Shown: positions 7,467-13,642 of the stretch, piece by piece | Numbering within the stretch: position 1 is the stretch's first letter | How the letters are laid out: every line of letters starts with the position of its first letter | DNA from: Pseudomonadota bacterium | Lineage (GTDB): Bacteria; Pseudomonadota; Gammaproteobacteria; Steroidobacterales; Steroidobacteraceae | Direction of reading: 5' to 3' | Assembly: GCA_021805275.1 (NCBI GenBank) | Contig: JAJZFQ010000068.1 | Coordinates: 1-17,342 of the forward strand | Length of the DNA: 17,342 nucleotides | The notes under the pieces: generated by a model | What the model saw: only the letters and a program-made list of their open reading frames with translations | What the model was told of the DNA's origin: nothing | Databases searched by the model: none | Position numbers and translations under genes: made by a program

Positions 7467-8699
7467 GTGAACGAAACCGTCGCCCGCCCCAGCGCCGCGC
7501 ACGCCGCCAGCCAGACCGCCTTCACGGTGCTGGCCGCCATCAGCTTCAGCCACCTGCTGAACGACATGATGCAGTCGCTCCTGCCGGCGCTGTACCCGAT
7601 GCTCAAGGCGCATTACGGCCTGTCATTCGGACAGATCGGGGTGTTGACGTTCACCTACCAGATCACCGCCTCGATCCTTCAGCCGCTCATCGGCCGCTAC
7701 ACCGACGCACGCCCCCGCCCCTACTCGCTCTCAAGCGGCATGGGCTTCACGCTGATCGGGCTCGCGCTGCTCGCCTATGCCCACAGTTATGCTCTGCTGC
7801 TTGGCGCGGCTGCCCTGATCGGTACGGGCTCCTCGGTGTTTCACCCCGAATCCTCACGCGTGGCCCGCATGGCCTCGGGCGGCCGCCACGGTCTGGCACA
7901 GTCGGTGTTCCAAGTCGGCGGCAACCTCGGCTCATCGATCGGACCGCTGCTCGCGGCCTTCATCGTGCTGCCGTACGGCCAGTCGAGCGTGGTGTGGTTT
8001 TCGTTCGCCGCGCTGGTTGGCATGTTCGTGCTGTTCCAGGTCGGGCACTGGTACCGCGCGCACGGACTGGAGCGCCTCAAGCCGCGCGCCACCGCCGTGC
8101 CGAGCGCCGCCGCTGCGGCCCCGACCCGCAAGCACGTGACCGTGGCGATCGTGGTACTGCTCGCGCTCATCTTCTCGAAGTACTTCTACCTGGCGAGCCT
8201 CACCAGCTACTACACGTTGTATCTGATCAGTCGTTTCCACGTCTCGATCCAGGATGCGCAGATCCACCTGTTCGTGTTCCTCGGCGCGGTCGCCGCCGGC
8301 ACGCTGATCGGCGGCCCGATCGGGGACCGGATGGGGCGCAAGTACGTGATCTGGGGCTCGATCGTCGGGGTGCTGCCCTTCACGCTGATCCTGCCGCATG
8401 CGAATCTCTTCTGGACCGGCGTGCTCACCGTGCCGATCGGGGTGATCCTCGCCTCGGCATTCCCGGCGATCGTCGTCTATGCCCAGGAGCTGCTGCCGGG
8501 CCGCACCGGCACGGTCGCCGGCCTGTTCTTCGGCTTCGCCTTCGGCATGGGCGGCATTGGCGCAGCAGTGCTCGGACAGCTGGCCGACGTCTCCGGCATC
8601 CGGGTGGTCTATGAGCTGTGTGCCTGGCTGCCGCTCATCGGCTTGCTGGCCGGCTTCCTGCCCGACCTCGGCGCTCATGGACGCGTCCGCGCCGCATAG
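7467..8699 (+). CDS. fsr: MFS exporter, fosmidomycin-resistance (Fsr) type
   Basis: This 410-residue inner-membrane transporter of the major facilitator superfamily has about twelve hydrophobic helices in two halves, split by a basic linker near residues 205-225 (LERLKPRATAVPSAAAAA then TRKHV). The N-terminal half carries features I recognise from Fsr: SHLLNDMMQSLLPALYPMLK, LQPLIGRYTDARPRPYSL, GTGSSVFHPESSRVARMASG and QVGGNLGSSIGPL. The second half carries the MFS motif GGPIGDRMGRKYVIWGS. Family members export fosmidomycin and related compounds; the natural substrate is unknown. The GTG start follows a CGGAG ribosome-binding site at 7456-7460. Length fits E. coli Fsr (about 406 residues). It appears to be a single-gene unit that converges on the membrane-protein gene. 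Confidence 0.88.
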   Translation: MNETVARPSAAHAASQTAFTVLAAISFSHLLNDMMQSLLPALYPMLKAHYGLSFGQIGVLTFTYQITASILQPLIGRYTDARPRPYSLSSGMGFTLIGLALLAYAHSYALLLGAAALIGTGSSVFHPESSRVARMASGGRHGLAQSVFQVGGNLGSSIGPLLAAFIVLPYGQSSVVWFSFAALVGMFVLFQVGHWYRAHGLERLKPRATAVPSAAAAAPTRKHVTVAIVVLLALIFSKYFYLASLTSYYTLYLISRFHVSIQDAQIHLFVFLGAVAAGTLIGGPIGDRMGRKYVIWGSIVGVLPFTLILPHANLFWTGVLTVPIGVILASAFPAIVVYAQELLPGRTGTVAGLFFGFAFGMGGIGAAVLGQLADVSGIRVVYELCAWLPLIGLLAGFLPDLGAHGRVRAA

Positions 8700-8788
8700 A
8701 CGAGCATCGCAGCGATCGGTGGGCGGCGCGCCGGCGACCACGCTCATGCACCCCCGCGAGCCGCCCGAGAACGGCCGGGCGCAGAGCA

Positions 8789-8823
8789 CGGATCAGCGCT
8801 GATCCGCGCGCCCCCGGGCGCGC
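8789..8823. terminator. Paired palindromes between converging genes
   Basis: An 18-bp perfect palindrome (8789-8806, CGGATCAGCGCTGATCCG) directly abuts a GC inverted repeat, GCGCGCCC (8806-8813) and GGGCGCGC (8816-8823). They lie in the 256-nt gap between fsr and the converging membrane gene. With no T-tracts, a two-way terminator is plausible but unproven; the palindrome could also bind a dimeric protein. Nothing else in 8700-8955 was recognised. Confidence 0.35.
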
Positions 8824-8955
8824 AGCGTCCCGAACGGTCCCTCGAGCGGAGCGCGCGGCGCGAATACCGAGGGGTGAGACCCTGGTCAGGGTGACCCGCC
8901 GGCGCGAGGGCGCGTGCCCGGTCAATGAGACTCTGCAGCGCACCCCAGCCGCCGC

Positions 8956-9315
8956 TCAAGTCATGTACGGCGCGATCACCATGCAGACGACGGTCCCACT
9001 GAGCAGCACCGCGGCGATGCGCTGCGAGCGCACCGGCATGCGCCGCATACTGCCCTGGACGCCCGCGGCGAGCAGCGCAAGCAGCGCGCCGACCGCCAGC
9101 GTGTGCGCCATCGGGTCCTGCGCACCGCGGATCACGATGCCCCAAAGCGCCAGACCCGCCACCACCGCGAACACGGCGGCCACCATCTGCGCGCGGAACA
9201 ACTTAGCGGTGAGCTCGAAGTACGAATGGGACAGCGCCAGCGTCGAGCCGACCCAGAACACTCCGGCGAGCGCGTGCACGGACAACAGGACCATCACCAG
9301 GATATGCATGCTCAT
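8956..9315 (-). CDS. Small four-helix integral membrane protein, unknown function
   Basis: 119 residues from ATG 9315 (MSMHILVMVLLSVHALAGVF). A strong GGAGG ribosome-binding site at 9319-9323 decides this start; the open frame runs on to 10011, but that part is an artefact of GC-rich DNA. Four hydrophobic segments lie at about residues 3-26, 42-62, 69-90 and 99-118, joined by short polar loops. HALAGVFWVGS in the first helix recalls the H-x-x-x-x-x-F/W-x-G pattern of CopD-like and other haem or copper membrane families, but the match is too short to name it. TACAAT at 9373-9378 is a candidate -10 box. It is probably transcribed alone, divergent from the GGDEF gene. Confidence 0.72.
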   Translation of the reverse strand: MSMHILVMVLLSVHALAGVFWVGSTLALSHSYFELTAKLFRAQMVAAVFAVVAGLALWGIVIRGAQDPMAHTLAVGALLALLAAGVQGSMRRMPVRSQRIAAVLLSGTVVCMVIAPYMT

Positions 9316-9577
9316 GAGCCTCCGGCAGTCATGGATGTCCGCGCCGGTGCGACTGTCCGGCGCGCGGCACGTATTGTAGGCGCATTCGCCTCGGGGTGAG
9401 CAGTCGATTCCCCAGCACGTCGTCGGTCCCGCCCCCGAGCGAAAACCCCGATCGGCCCGGTGCGCGCCAGCCTCGAAGCACCACCTGCGCTTGCGGCCAG
9501 CACCGGCGCGCCGGCGACCTCGCGCACCGCTCAAGGGACACCGGCGGATGTGAATCTGAGGCACCTCGGCCCGCACA
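9316..9577. other. Intergenic region between divergent membrane-protein and GGDEF genes
   Basis: It holds the ribosome-binding site (9319-9323) and -10 box (TACAAT on the minus strand, 9373-9378) of the membrane-protein gene. On the plus strand I see no convincing promoter for the GGDEF gene. If that gene starts at 9734 rather than 9578, this non-coding stretch is 418 nt long. Open frames here are GC-driven. Confidence 0.4.
9373..9378 (-). promoter_or_regulatory. -10 box TACAAT of small membrane-protein gene
   Basis: TACAAT on the minus strand, 57 nt before the ATG at 9315, gives a normal leader that includes the GGAGG site. No good -35 was seen. Confidence 0.4.
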
Positions 9578-11056
9578 GTGCTCCGCCCCCGCCGGCGCGA
9601 TCTGGGCATTGACCGCCTCCAAAGCGTGGACCGCAGCACATTCCGGTCGACTCCTTTCAAGGCCGGCGATCGCCTGCCGACACAGAAGCATCGAGACCTG
9701 TCCCGAGAGAGCGCAGCGCCAGCCTCGCCACCGGTGTCACCCTTGGAGCGGACCGCAAAACCACTGCAGAACTCGACGCGCCGGGCCGCCAGGACTCGGC
9801 CGAGTGCCGCGGCTGCCTCAGGGTGGGTGATCGGCGCGAGCGCGTTGCTCGTGGCGTTTGCCGCCGTTGCGCGCAGCGGCGCTGCTCTGAGCGCGGCGCA
9901 CCGGACCGATACGCTCCTCGCCCTGGCACTCATCGGCGCCACCGCGGCTGCAATCCTGACTCTACAGGTGCGCAGAGGCGCACGCACGGTCGATACGCTA
10001 CGCACCGTCATTCGACGTCAGAATCGTCGGCTCGAGGAAATCTCCGCCACCAACCGCATGATGGATCTGCTGCAGGTCTGTCATTCCCAGAGCGAAATGG
10101 CCGGCGTCATCTGCAGCGCGCTGCCGAAGCTCCTGGCGGGAATCGATGGGGCGTTCTACACCGCGCGCGGACCGCAGAACCTGCTGGATTTGCAGGCGCG
10201 CTGGGGTGATGCGCACGTCGCTCAGAGCTTCGATTCGAACGAATGCTGGGCGTTGCGCCGCGGTCGTGCCCATCTGTACGAACCGGCTCGCCCGGGCGCA
10301 CGGTGTGCGCATGTCGTTGCCGGTGAGCATCCGTGTCTCTGTGTTCCGCTGGTGGCCGACGGCAATGCGATCGCTGTACTGTATTTAAGTGGTGCGCACG
10401 GACAGATCTTCCCCGCCGATACGCAGCGTCTGGCGCGGACCGTGGCCGAACAGCTCGCGCTCGCATTCGGCAATTTGCGCCTCCAGGAGAGTCTGCGCAC
10501 CGGTGCGGAACGCGATCCGCTCACCGAGTTGTACAACCGGCGGCACCTGGAGATTTCGTTGCAACGCGAGCTCGCCCGCGCGCAACGACACGAGTACCCC
10601 GTCAGCCTCATCATGCTCGACGTCGATCATTTCAAGAATTTCAACGACACCCACGGACACGAGGCCGGTGATGCGGTTCTGCGCGAGGTCGCTCAGGTCC
10701 TCAAGCGCCATACCCGTGCCGAGGACGTCGCGTGTCGCTGGGGCGGGGAGGAGTTCCTGCTGGCGCTGCCGGCCTGTGCGCTCGATGACGCCTATGGGAA
10801 GGCCGAGGCGATCCGCGAGGCGATCGCGCAGCTGCGCGTCTCGTCCCGGGGCGCGCCCCTGCCACGCGTCACGGCGTCCCTCGGCATCGCCTGCCATCCC
10901 GTCGACGGCGACAACGTGGTCGATCTGATCAACTGCGCCGACACCGCGCTCTACCAGGCCAAGAACAGCGGTCGCAATACGGTCATCGCTACGATTCCAC
11001 CCGGCGATGTGGTTCTTTTTGATCCTCAGGTCATGCCGCATTCCCTACGGGCGTAG
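9578..11056 (+). CDS. GAF-GGDEF diguanylate cyclase, membrane-anchored
   Basis: It is predicted to make the second messenger c-di-GMP from two GTP. In the longest frame (492 residues, GTG 9578) two hydrophobic helices lie at about 82-101 and 110-129, a GAF sensor domain at about 155-305 and a GGDEF domain at about 313-478. The active site is GGEEF (389-393). The inhibitory I-site RAED (380-383) stands five residues before it, so both activity and product feedback are expected. The domain opens with DPLTELYNRRHLE and has LDVDHFKNFND. The GAF part has several cysteines in a pattern I associate with this subfamily (CWALRRGRAHL, CAHV, CLCVPL); they may bind a metal or sense redox. The start is uncertain: residues 1-52 look non-coding, and GTG 9734 (MSPLERTAKPLQ) is a better beginning, though neither has a clear ribosome-binding site. 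The gene ends 34 nt before a hairpin. Confidence 0.88.
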   Translation: MLRPRRRDLGIDRLQSVDRSTFRSTPFKAGDRLPTQKHRDLSRESAAPASPPVSPLERTAKPLQNSTRRAARTRPSAAAASGWVIGASALLVAFAAVARSGAALSAAHRTDTLLALALIGATAAAILTLQVRRGARTVDTLRTVIRRQNRRLEEISATNRMMDLLQVCHSQSEMAGVICSALPKLLAGIDGAFYTARGPQNLLDLQARWGDAHVAQSFDSNECWALRRGRAHLYEPARPGARCAHVVAGEHPCLCVPLVADGNAIAVLYLSGAHGQIFPADTQRLARTVAEQLALAFGNLRLQESLRTGAERDPLTELYNRRHLEISLQRELARAQRHEYPVSLIMLDVDHFKNFNDTHGHEAGDAVLREVAQVLKRHTRAEDVACRWGGEEFLLALPACALDDAYGKAEAIREAIAQLRVSSRGAPLPRVTASLGIACHPVDGDNVVDLINCADTALYQAKNSGRNTVIATIPPGDVVLFDPQVMPHSLRA

Positions 11057-11090
11057 CGGGCACCGTATCGGCTCGAGGATCCATAGAACC

Positions 11091-11119
11091 GCTCGTGCCC
11101 GATGCGACCTGGCACGAGC
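11091..11119. terminator. Hairpin between GGDEF gene and msrA 3' fragment
   Basis: GCTCGTGCC (11091-11099) pairs perfectly with GGCACGAGC (11111-11119) across an 11-nt loop. It is 34 nt after the GGDEF stop and 7 nt from the stop of the displaced msrA fragment, so it was probably the shared terminator of the two converging genes before the insertion. Confidence 0.4.
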
Positions 11120-11126
11120 CCGCGCA

Positions 11127-11216
11127 TCACTCCCGCGGCGCGAATTTGAACGCAACGCCGCAGCCGCCCAACCCGCAGTAGCCGTCCGGGTTCTTCGCCA
11201 GGTACTGCTGGTGGTA
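11127..11216 (-). pseudogene. Displaced 3' end of msrA
   Basis: The minus strand reads [20 protein letters not shown] followed by VAFKFAPRE and a TGA stop at 11129-11127. This is the C-terminus of a peptide methionine sulfoxide reductase A, including both recycling cysteines, with no start and no upstream MsrA sequence. Before the first Tyr (above 11216) similarity stops abruptly. It shares 42 identical bases with the intact msrA at 12956-12997, but its last residues differ (VAFKFAPRE against [14 protein letters not shown]). It lies directly against the hairpin at 11091-11119, as a native gene end would. I read it as the original end of the resident msrA, cut off by an insertion. Confidence 0.75.
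11172..11213. repeat. 42-bp direct repeat, copy 1 (candidate attachment site)
   Basis: Identical base for base and in the same orientation to 12956-12997. It encodes about residues 188-201 of MsrA ([14 protein letters not shown]). Identity breaks off sharply on the upstream-of-msrA side, but only decays to an alternative msrA ending on the other side. That asymmetry is expected for attachment sites of an element that carries its own copy of the target gene's 3' end. Confidence 0.65.
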
Positions 11217-11279
11217 GCAAGCCCGATGCGCGGAAATGCTACGGAAACCACGTCGATATGTCACCGCCAGTACGATCCG

Positions 11280-11306
11280 GGTCGACTTCCGGTGGACCCC
11301 TGCGCC
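11280..11306. repeat. Diverged 27-bp direct repeat, copy 1
   Basis: It matches 12771-12797 at 22 of 27 positions, same orientation; shared cores are GACTTCC and GCGCC. It lies 66 nt inside the first 42-bp repeat. It may be a recombinase arm site, a cassette border, or a copy of a dispersed intergenic repeat. Confidence 0.4.
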
Positions 11307-11339
11307 AGTCGAGCGGTAGACCAGCCTGACGTACGCTGG

Positions 11340-11951
11340 TCAATCCGCCAGGGTGACCATGCCTGAATCTCGCATGTCACCGCCACATCTCGGACACGGT
11401 TGTCCCGACGACCACAAGGCGAGGTGTTGCCCACCACATGCGGGACACTTGCCAAATTCACGCGGCTCGTCAGCCATCGGGATTGATTCTGGGTGGCTTG
11501 GGTCGAGGGCATAGGCAACCGTTACGTCAGTCAGCAGTTCGCACGACCTGCAATACATAGGGTCAGTCCAGAACCTGAACCCTCCGTCACGCCCTCCGCT
11601 CACACTCGCCTTAAGTTTGCCGCTCGTGCATTCCACACCAGGATGCTGTGCCCTACACCACCCCCTAGATTTCTCGCCCTTTTCTCGTAACTTGCTAAAG
11701 GCGCTTGATGAAGCGTTGAAGTGGGGGCTCTCGAGCACGAGCAGGACGCTTACCGAGCCCAAGCGACTGGGCCGCCCGACCAGCCTCTGAAGGTCTGCTG
11801 GTGCGAGTGCAGCGCTCCACACGCCGTCTGCAAGCTTTTCCGCCTGCAACTTCGTCACGCGAGGTACCCAGCCCTCGTATTGCCTCACGTCATTTTTGTT
11901 ACCGAATGCCTCATCGCCGATGTTACCGATCCACGGTGGCAGTGGCGACAC
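11340..11951 (-). CDS. Hypothetical protein with C-terminal zinc ribbons, in the msrA insert
   Basis: I do not recognise this 203-residue protein. It has no signal peptide or membrane helix. The N-terminal half contains GWVPRVTKLQAEKLADGVWS and a hydrophobic strand SVSVLLVLESPHFNASSS. The C-terminal third has three paired cysteines, C134-x2-C137, C169-x2-C172 (KCPACGG) and C186-x2-C189 (PCPRCGG). The last two pairs form a likely zinc ribbon, and the first may belong to a second site with C99 or C108. Zinc ribbons often bind nucleic acid or scaffold proteins, but no function should be assumed. The GTG start at 11951 has no good ribosome-binding site, so the N-terminus is unsure. Codon use (AAA, TTA, AGG, AAT) is looser than in the flanking genes, which fits horizontal acquisition. 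It is transcribed in the same direction as brnTA and msrA. Confidence 0.55.
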   Translation of the reverse strand: MSPLPPWIGNIGDEAFGNKNDVRQYEGWVPRVTKLQAEKLADGVWSAALAPADLQRLVGRPSRLGSVSVLLVLESPHFNASSSAFSKLREKGEKSRGWCRAQHPGVECTSGKLKASVSGGRDGGFRFWTDPMYCRSCELLTDVTVAYALDPSHPESIPMADEPREFGKCPACGGQHLALWSSGQPCPRCGGDMRDSGMVTLAD

Positions 11952-12033
11952 CGCGGCGCGTCACCCCGGGGTACTGCGGATTTGTGCCTGCTTGTTTTCG
12001 CCCCGCAATCTCGTCTCCAATCGAGGGAAATTC

Positions 12034-12050
12034 CCGGCGCGAAGCGCCGG
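12034..12050. repeat. 7-bp GC hairpin with GAA loop
   Basis: CCGGCGC (12034-12040), loop GAA, GCGCCGG (12044-12050). It lies between brnA and the zinc-ribbon gene, upstream of the latter, so it could end the brnTA transcript, but no T-tract follows on the minus strand beyond a short TTTCCC. The rest of 11952-12175 holds no gene. The stretch MTPGGNIFADA readable at about 12108-12140 on the plus strand may be a scrap of another gene's start. Confidence 0.3.
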
Positions 12051-12175
12051 AGGAACTCCCGTGCGGAATGATGCCGACGTGCTCACTGGTAACGTTTCAG
12101 GTGAGGCGATGACCCCTGGCGGTAACATTTTTGCTGACGCAATGCGAGGGACCCAGGGAATCCTTCAATTTGACC

Positions 12176-12454
12176 TCACCGGTGCGCTTCCATATAGGCG
12201 CGCAGCAAAGCGTTCATTCTCGACTGATAGCCCGAACCTTGCGACTTGAACCACTCGACCACGTCGGAATCGATGCGAAGCGACAGCAGTGCCTTCTTGG
12301 GCACAGGCTTCAACCCCTTGCGGGCCACAGCGCGAGCGAACATTTCTGGAGTCCACTCCGGTGCATCGCCGTCTCGAACCATGGTCGCGTCAGTCGTTCG
12401 CCTTACGCGGCGCAGGTCAGTTTGCGATTTGCGAGAAGTAGAAGCGCGCTTCAT
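12176..12454 (-). CDS. brnA: BrnA-family antitoxin
   Basis: 92 residues from ATG 12454 (MKRASTSRKSQTDLRRVRRT). BrnA antitoxins neutralise the RNase toxin BrnT and bind the operon promoter as dimers. The C-terminal KKALLSLRIDSDVVEWFKSQG followed by GYQSRMNALLRAYMEAH is the usual ribbon-helix-helix-like DNA-binding end of the family. The central EWTPEMFARAVARKG is also characteristic. The start lies 38 nt inside the end of brnT, the normal toxin-first order with overlap for this system. A longer start at 12499 would overlap brnT even more and adds non-family residues. It likely autoregulates through the palindromes at 12696-12719. Confidence 0.88.
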   Translation of the reverse strand: MKRASTSRKSQTDLRRVRRTTDATMVRDGDAPEWTPEMFARAVARKGLKPVPKKALLSLRIDSDVVEWFKSQGSGYQSRMNALLRAYMEAHR

Positions 12455-12689
12455 GTTTCGTAGCCTTGCGAATCGAAATGATCCGGATGTCCTTCCCACG
12501 CTCGGTGTGGGCTACCGAGACGACTTGGTCCTCGAGCAGCCCCAGCGTGAGGAAACGCCGCTCACCGTAGGATTCCCGATCATCTTCTGCCGTGAGCGTG
12601 AATCCTCGGAAGATCTTCGGTGCATCGCGAAAATCGATGCCATGCTTGCGCAGGTTCGCCAGTCGTTTCGCTTCGTCCCACGCGTACAT
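12417..12689 (-). CDS. brnT: BrnT-family ribonuclease toxin
   Basis: A 90-residue toxin of the BrnT family (RelE-like fold), which cuts RNA and slows growth when not bound by BrnA. The family pattern is complete: FxWDxxKxxxNLRKHG appears as YAWDEAKRLANLRKHGIDF at the N-terminus, then DDRESYGERRFLTLG in the middle, then HTERGKDIRIISIRKATKHE near the C-terminus. There is no truncation, so it is expected to be functional. It is the first gene of the brnTA operon. The ATG at 12689 sits 5 nt after the -10 box with no Shine-Dalgarno sequence, so its mRNA may be leaderless while brnA is reached by coupling inside the overlap. It is part of the insert in msrA, where it may serve to stabilise the element. 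Confidence 0.9.
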   Translation of the reverse strand: MYAWDEAKRLANLRKHGIDFRDAPKIFRGFTLTAEDDRESYGERRFLTLGLLEDQVVSVAHTERGKDIRIISIRKATKHEARFYFSQIAN

Positions 12690-12694
12690 GACGT

Positions 12695-12723
12695 AGTGTA
12701 GCTACACATCGTAGCTACGGCAA
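12695..12723 (-). promoter_or_regulatory. brnTA promoter with two palindromic operator sites
   Basis: On the minus strand, TTGCCG (12723-12718), a 17-nt spacer and TACACT (12700-12695) form a good sigma-70-type promoter. Two palindromes overlap it: GTGTAGCTACAC (12696-12707), on the -10, and CGTAGCTACG (12710-12719), against the -35. Both contain GTAGCTAC, and their centres are 13 bp apart. Binding by BrnA would block RNA polymerase directly. Transcription would start at about the first base of brnT. Confidence 0.65.
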
Positions 12724-12770
12724 TGGCCGCTCGTGAGCTTCACCGCGGGCGATCCTGACCCGCAGTCGAC

Positions 12771-12797
12771 GGTAGACTTCCAGTAGACTCCAGCGCC
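12771..12797. repeat. Diverged 27-bp direct repeat, copy 2
   Basis: Partner of 11280-11306 (22 of 27 identical, same orientation). It lies 158 nt from the second 42-bp repeat, between the brnTA promoter and msrA. Confidence 0.4.
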
Positions 12798-12862
12798 GCA
12801 ATCATCCTGCATCTACCCGGAGCCACGCGCAGGGTCCTCGTCGAGGACGACGCTCACCGGCA

Positions 12863-12879
12863 GGTTTCCCTCTGAAACC
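12863..12879 (-). terminator. Hairpin after intact msrA
   Basis: GGTTTC (12863-12868) pairs with GAAACC (12874-12879) around a 5-nt loop, 16 nt past the msrA stop. A further palindrome (GTCCTCG, 1 nt, CGAGGAC) lies at 12834-12848. These could replace the terminator that stayed at 11091-11119. No T-tract is present. Confidence 0.35.
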
Positions 12880-12895
12880 CACCGTATCGCTCCGA

Positions 12896-13558
12896 CTACG
12901 CTTTCTCGCCCGCCGATCGCTCCGCGATTTTGAAGGGGATCCCGCAGCCTCCGAGCCCGCAGTAGCCGTCCGGGTTCTTCGCCAGGTACTGCTGGTGATA
13001 ATCCTCGGCGTAATAAAACGTCGGCCAGGGTGCGATCTGCGTGGTGATCACGCCGTGACCGGCCGCCGTCAGCCGCCCCTGGTAGGCGCGCAACGAGGCC
13101 TCGGCTGCCTCCTGCTGTGCCTCATCCGCGGTGAAGATCATGGAGCGGTACTGGGTCCCCTCGTCCCCTCCCTGGCGCATGCCCTGCGTCGGGTCGTGCG
13201 ACTCCCAGAACGCCTTCAGCAGCGTCTCGTAGCGGATCTGCGCCGGGTCGTAGAGCACGCGCACCACCTCGGCATGGCCGGTGAGCCCGCTGCACACTTC
13301 GCGGTAGGTCGGATTGGGCGTCGTGCCGCCGGCATAGCCCGCGGCCGTCGAATACACCCCGGGCAGTTCCCAGAAGAGCCGCTCGACGCCCCAGAAGCAG
13401 CCCATGGCGAACAGCGCCTCACGCAGCCCCTGCGGGAACGGTGGCACGATGCGATGACCGGTCACGAAGTGCTCAGGCGGCACCTCGAGTGCGGTGCTGC
13501 GCCCCGGCAGCATCTCGTGAGGTTCGGGCAGGGTGGTTTTCTGGTGCGACGATGTCAT
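12896..13558 (-). CDS. msrA: Peptide methionine (S)-S-oxide reductase MsrA
   Basis: 220 residues. MsrA reduces methionine-S-sulfoxide in oxidised proteins, using thioredoxin to recycle. The catalytic motif GCFWG has its cysteine at C54. [33 protein letters not shown], quoted here only by its ends AGYAGG and VVRVLYDP, is the standard MsrA core, and the C-terminal GYCGLGGCG supplies recycling cysteines C200 and C205. The start is ATG 13558 because GGAGG lies 8 nt upstream (13567-13571); the open frame to 13831 is spurious. A -10 box TATCAT lies at 13579-13584. The length is like that of E. coli MsrA (212). The last 15 or so residues ([14 protein letters not shown]) differ from those of the displaced fragment at 11127-11216, so this ending was probably brought by the insert. 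The enzyme should still be active. Confidence 0.94.
   Translation of the reverse strand: MTSSHQKTTLPEPHEMLPGRSTALEVPPEHFVTGHRIVPPFPQGLREALFAMGCFWGVERLFWELPGVYSTAAGYAGGTTPNPTYREVCSGLTGHAEVVRVLYDPAQIRYETLLKAFWESHDPTQGMRQGGDEGTQYRSMIFTADEAQQEAAEASLRAYQGRLTAAGHGVITTQIAPWPTFYYAEDYHQQYLAKNPDGYCGLGGCGIPFKIAERSAGEKA
12956..12997. repeat. 42-bp direct repeat, copy 2, inside msrA
   Basis: Identical to 11172-11213. It lies inside the coding sequence of intact msrA at about codons 188-201. Together the two copies bound a segment of 1,784 bp from repeat start to repeat start. Confidence 0.65.
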
Positions 13559-13578
13559 GGCGAAATCCTCCGCTGCGC

Positions 13579-13584
13579 ATGATA
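13579..13584 (-). promoter_or_regulatory. -10 box TATCAT of msrA
   Basis: TATCAT on the minus strand, 20 nt before the msrA ATG, with the GGAGG ribosome-binding site between them. No clear -35 was found; the inverted repeat at 13593-13614 lies just upstream, over the expected -35 region. Confidence 0.45.
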
Positions 13585-13592
13585 GCGCGTCC

Positions 13593-13614
13593 CGCGGGCG
13601 CTCTTGCGCCCGCG
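13593..13614. repeat. 9-bp inverted repeat between msrA and the divergent small gene
   Basis: CGCGGGCGC (13593-13601), loop TCTT, GCGCCCGCG (13606-13614), a perfect stem. It lies midway in the 84-nt divergent gap and could be a shared operator covering the msrA -35 region. Confidence 0.35.
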
Positions 13615-13642
13615 CCGCCTGGCGCCTTAAGCTTCGGACGCC

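Noticed and set aside
9316..10011. N-terminal extension of the 8956-9315 membrane protein up to 10011
   Set aside because: The extension is Arg/Ala-rich, overlaps the GGDEF gene on the other strand and lacks domain features; a strong GGAGG site marks the start at 9315.
11057..11126. tRNA-like folding near the GGDEF gene end as an integration target
   Set aside because: No T-arm motif, no cloverleaf and no CCA end; the pairing is a simple hairpin.
12005..12070. Possible group II intron end or integron attC site around the 12034-12050 hairpin
   Set aside because: The GAA-capped stem is suggestive, but there is no domain V sequence, no reverse transcriptase, and no paired RYYYAAC/GTTRRRY boxes.
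12246..12701. Plus-strand 151-codon frame opposite brnTA
   Set aside because: BrnT and BrnA family patterns on the minus strand account for the whole stretch.
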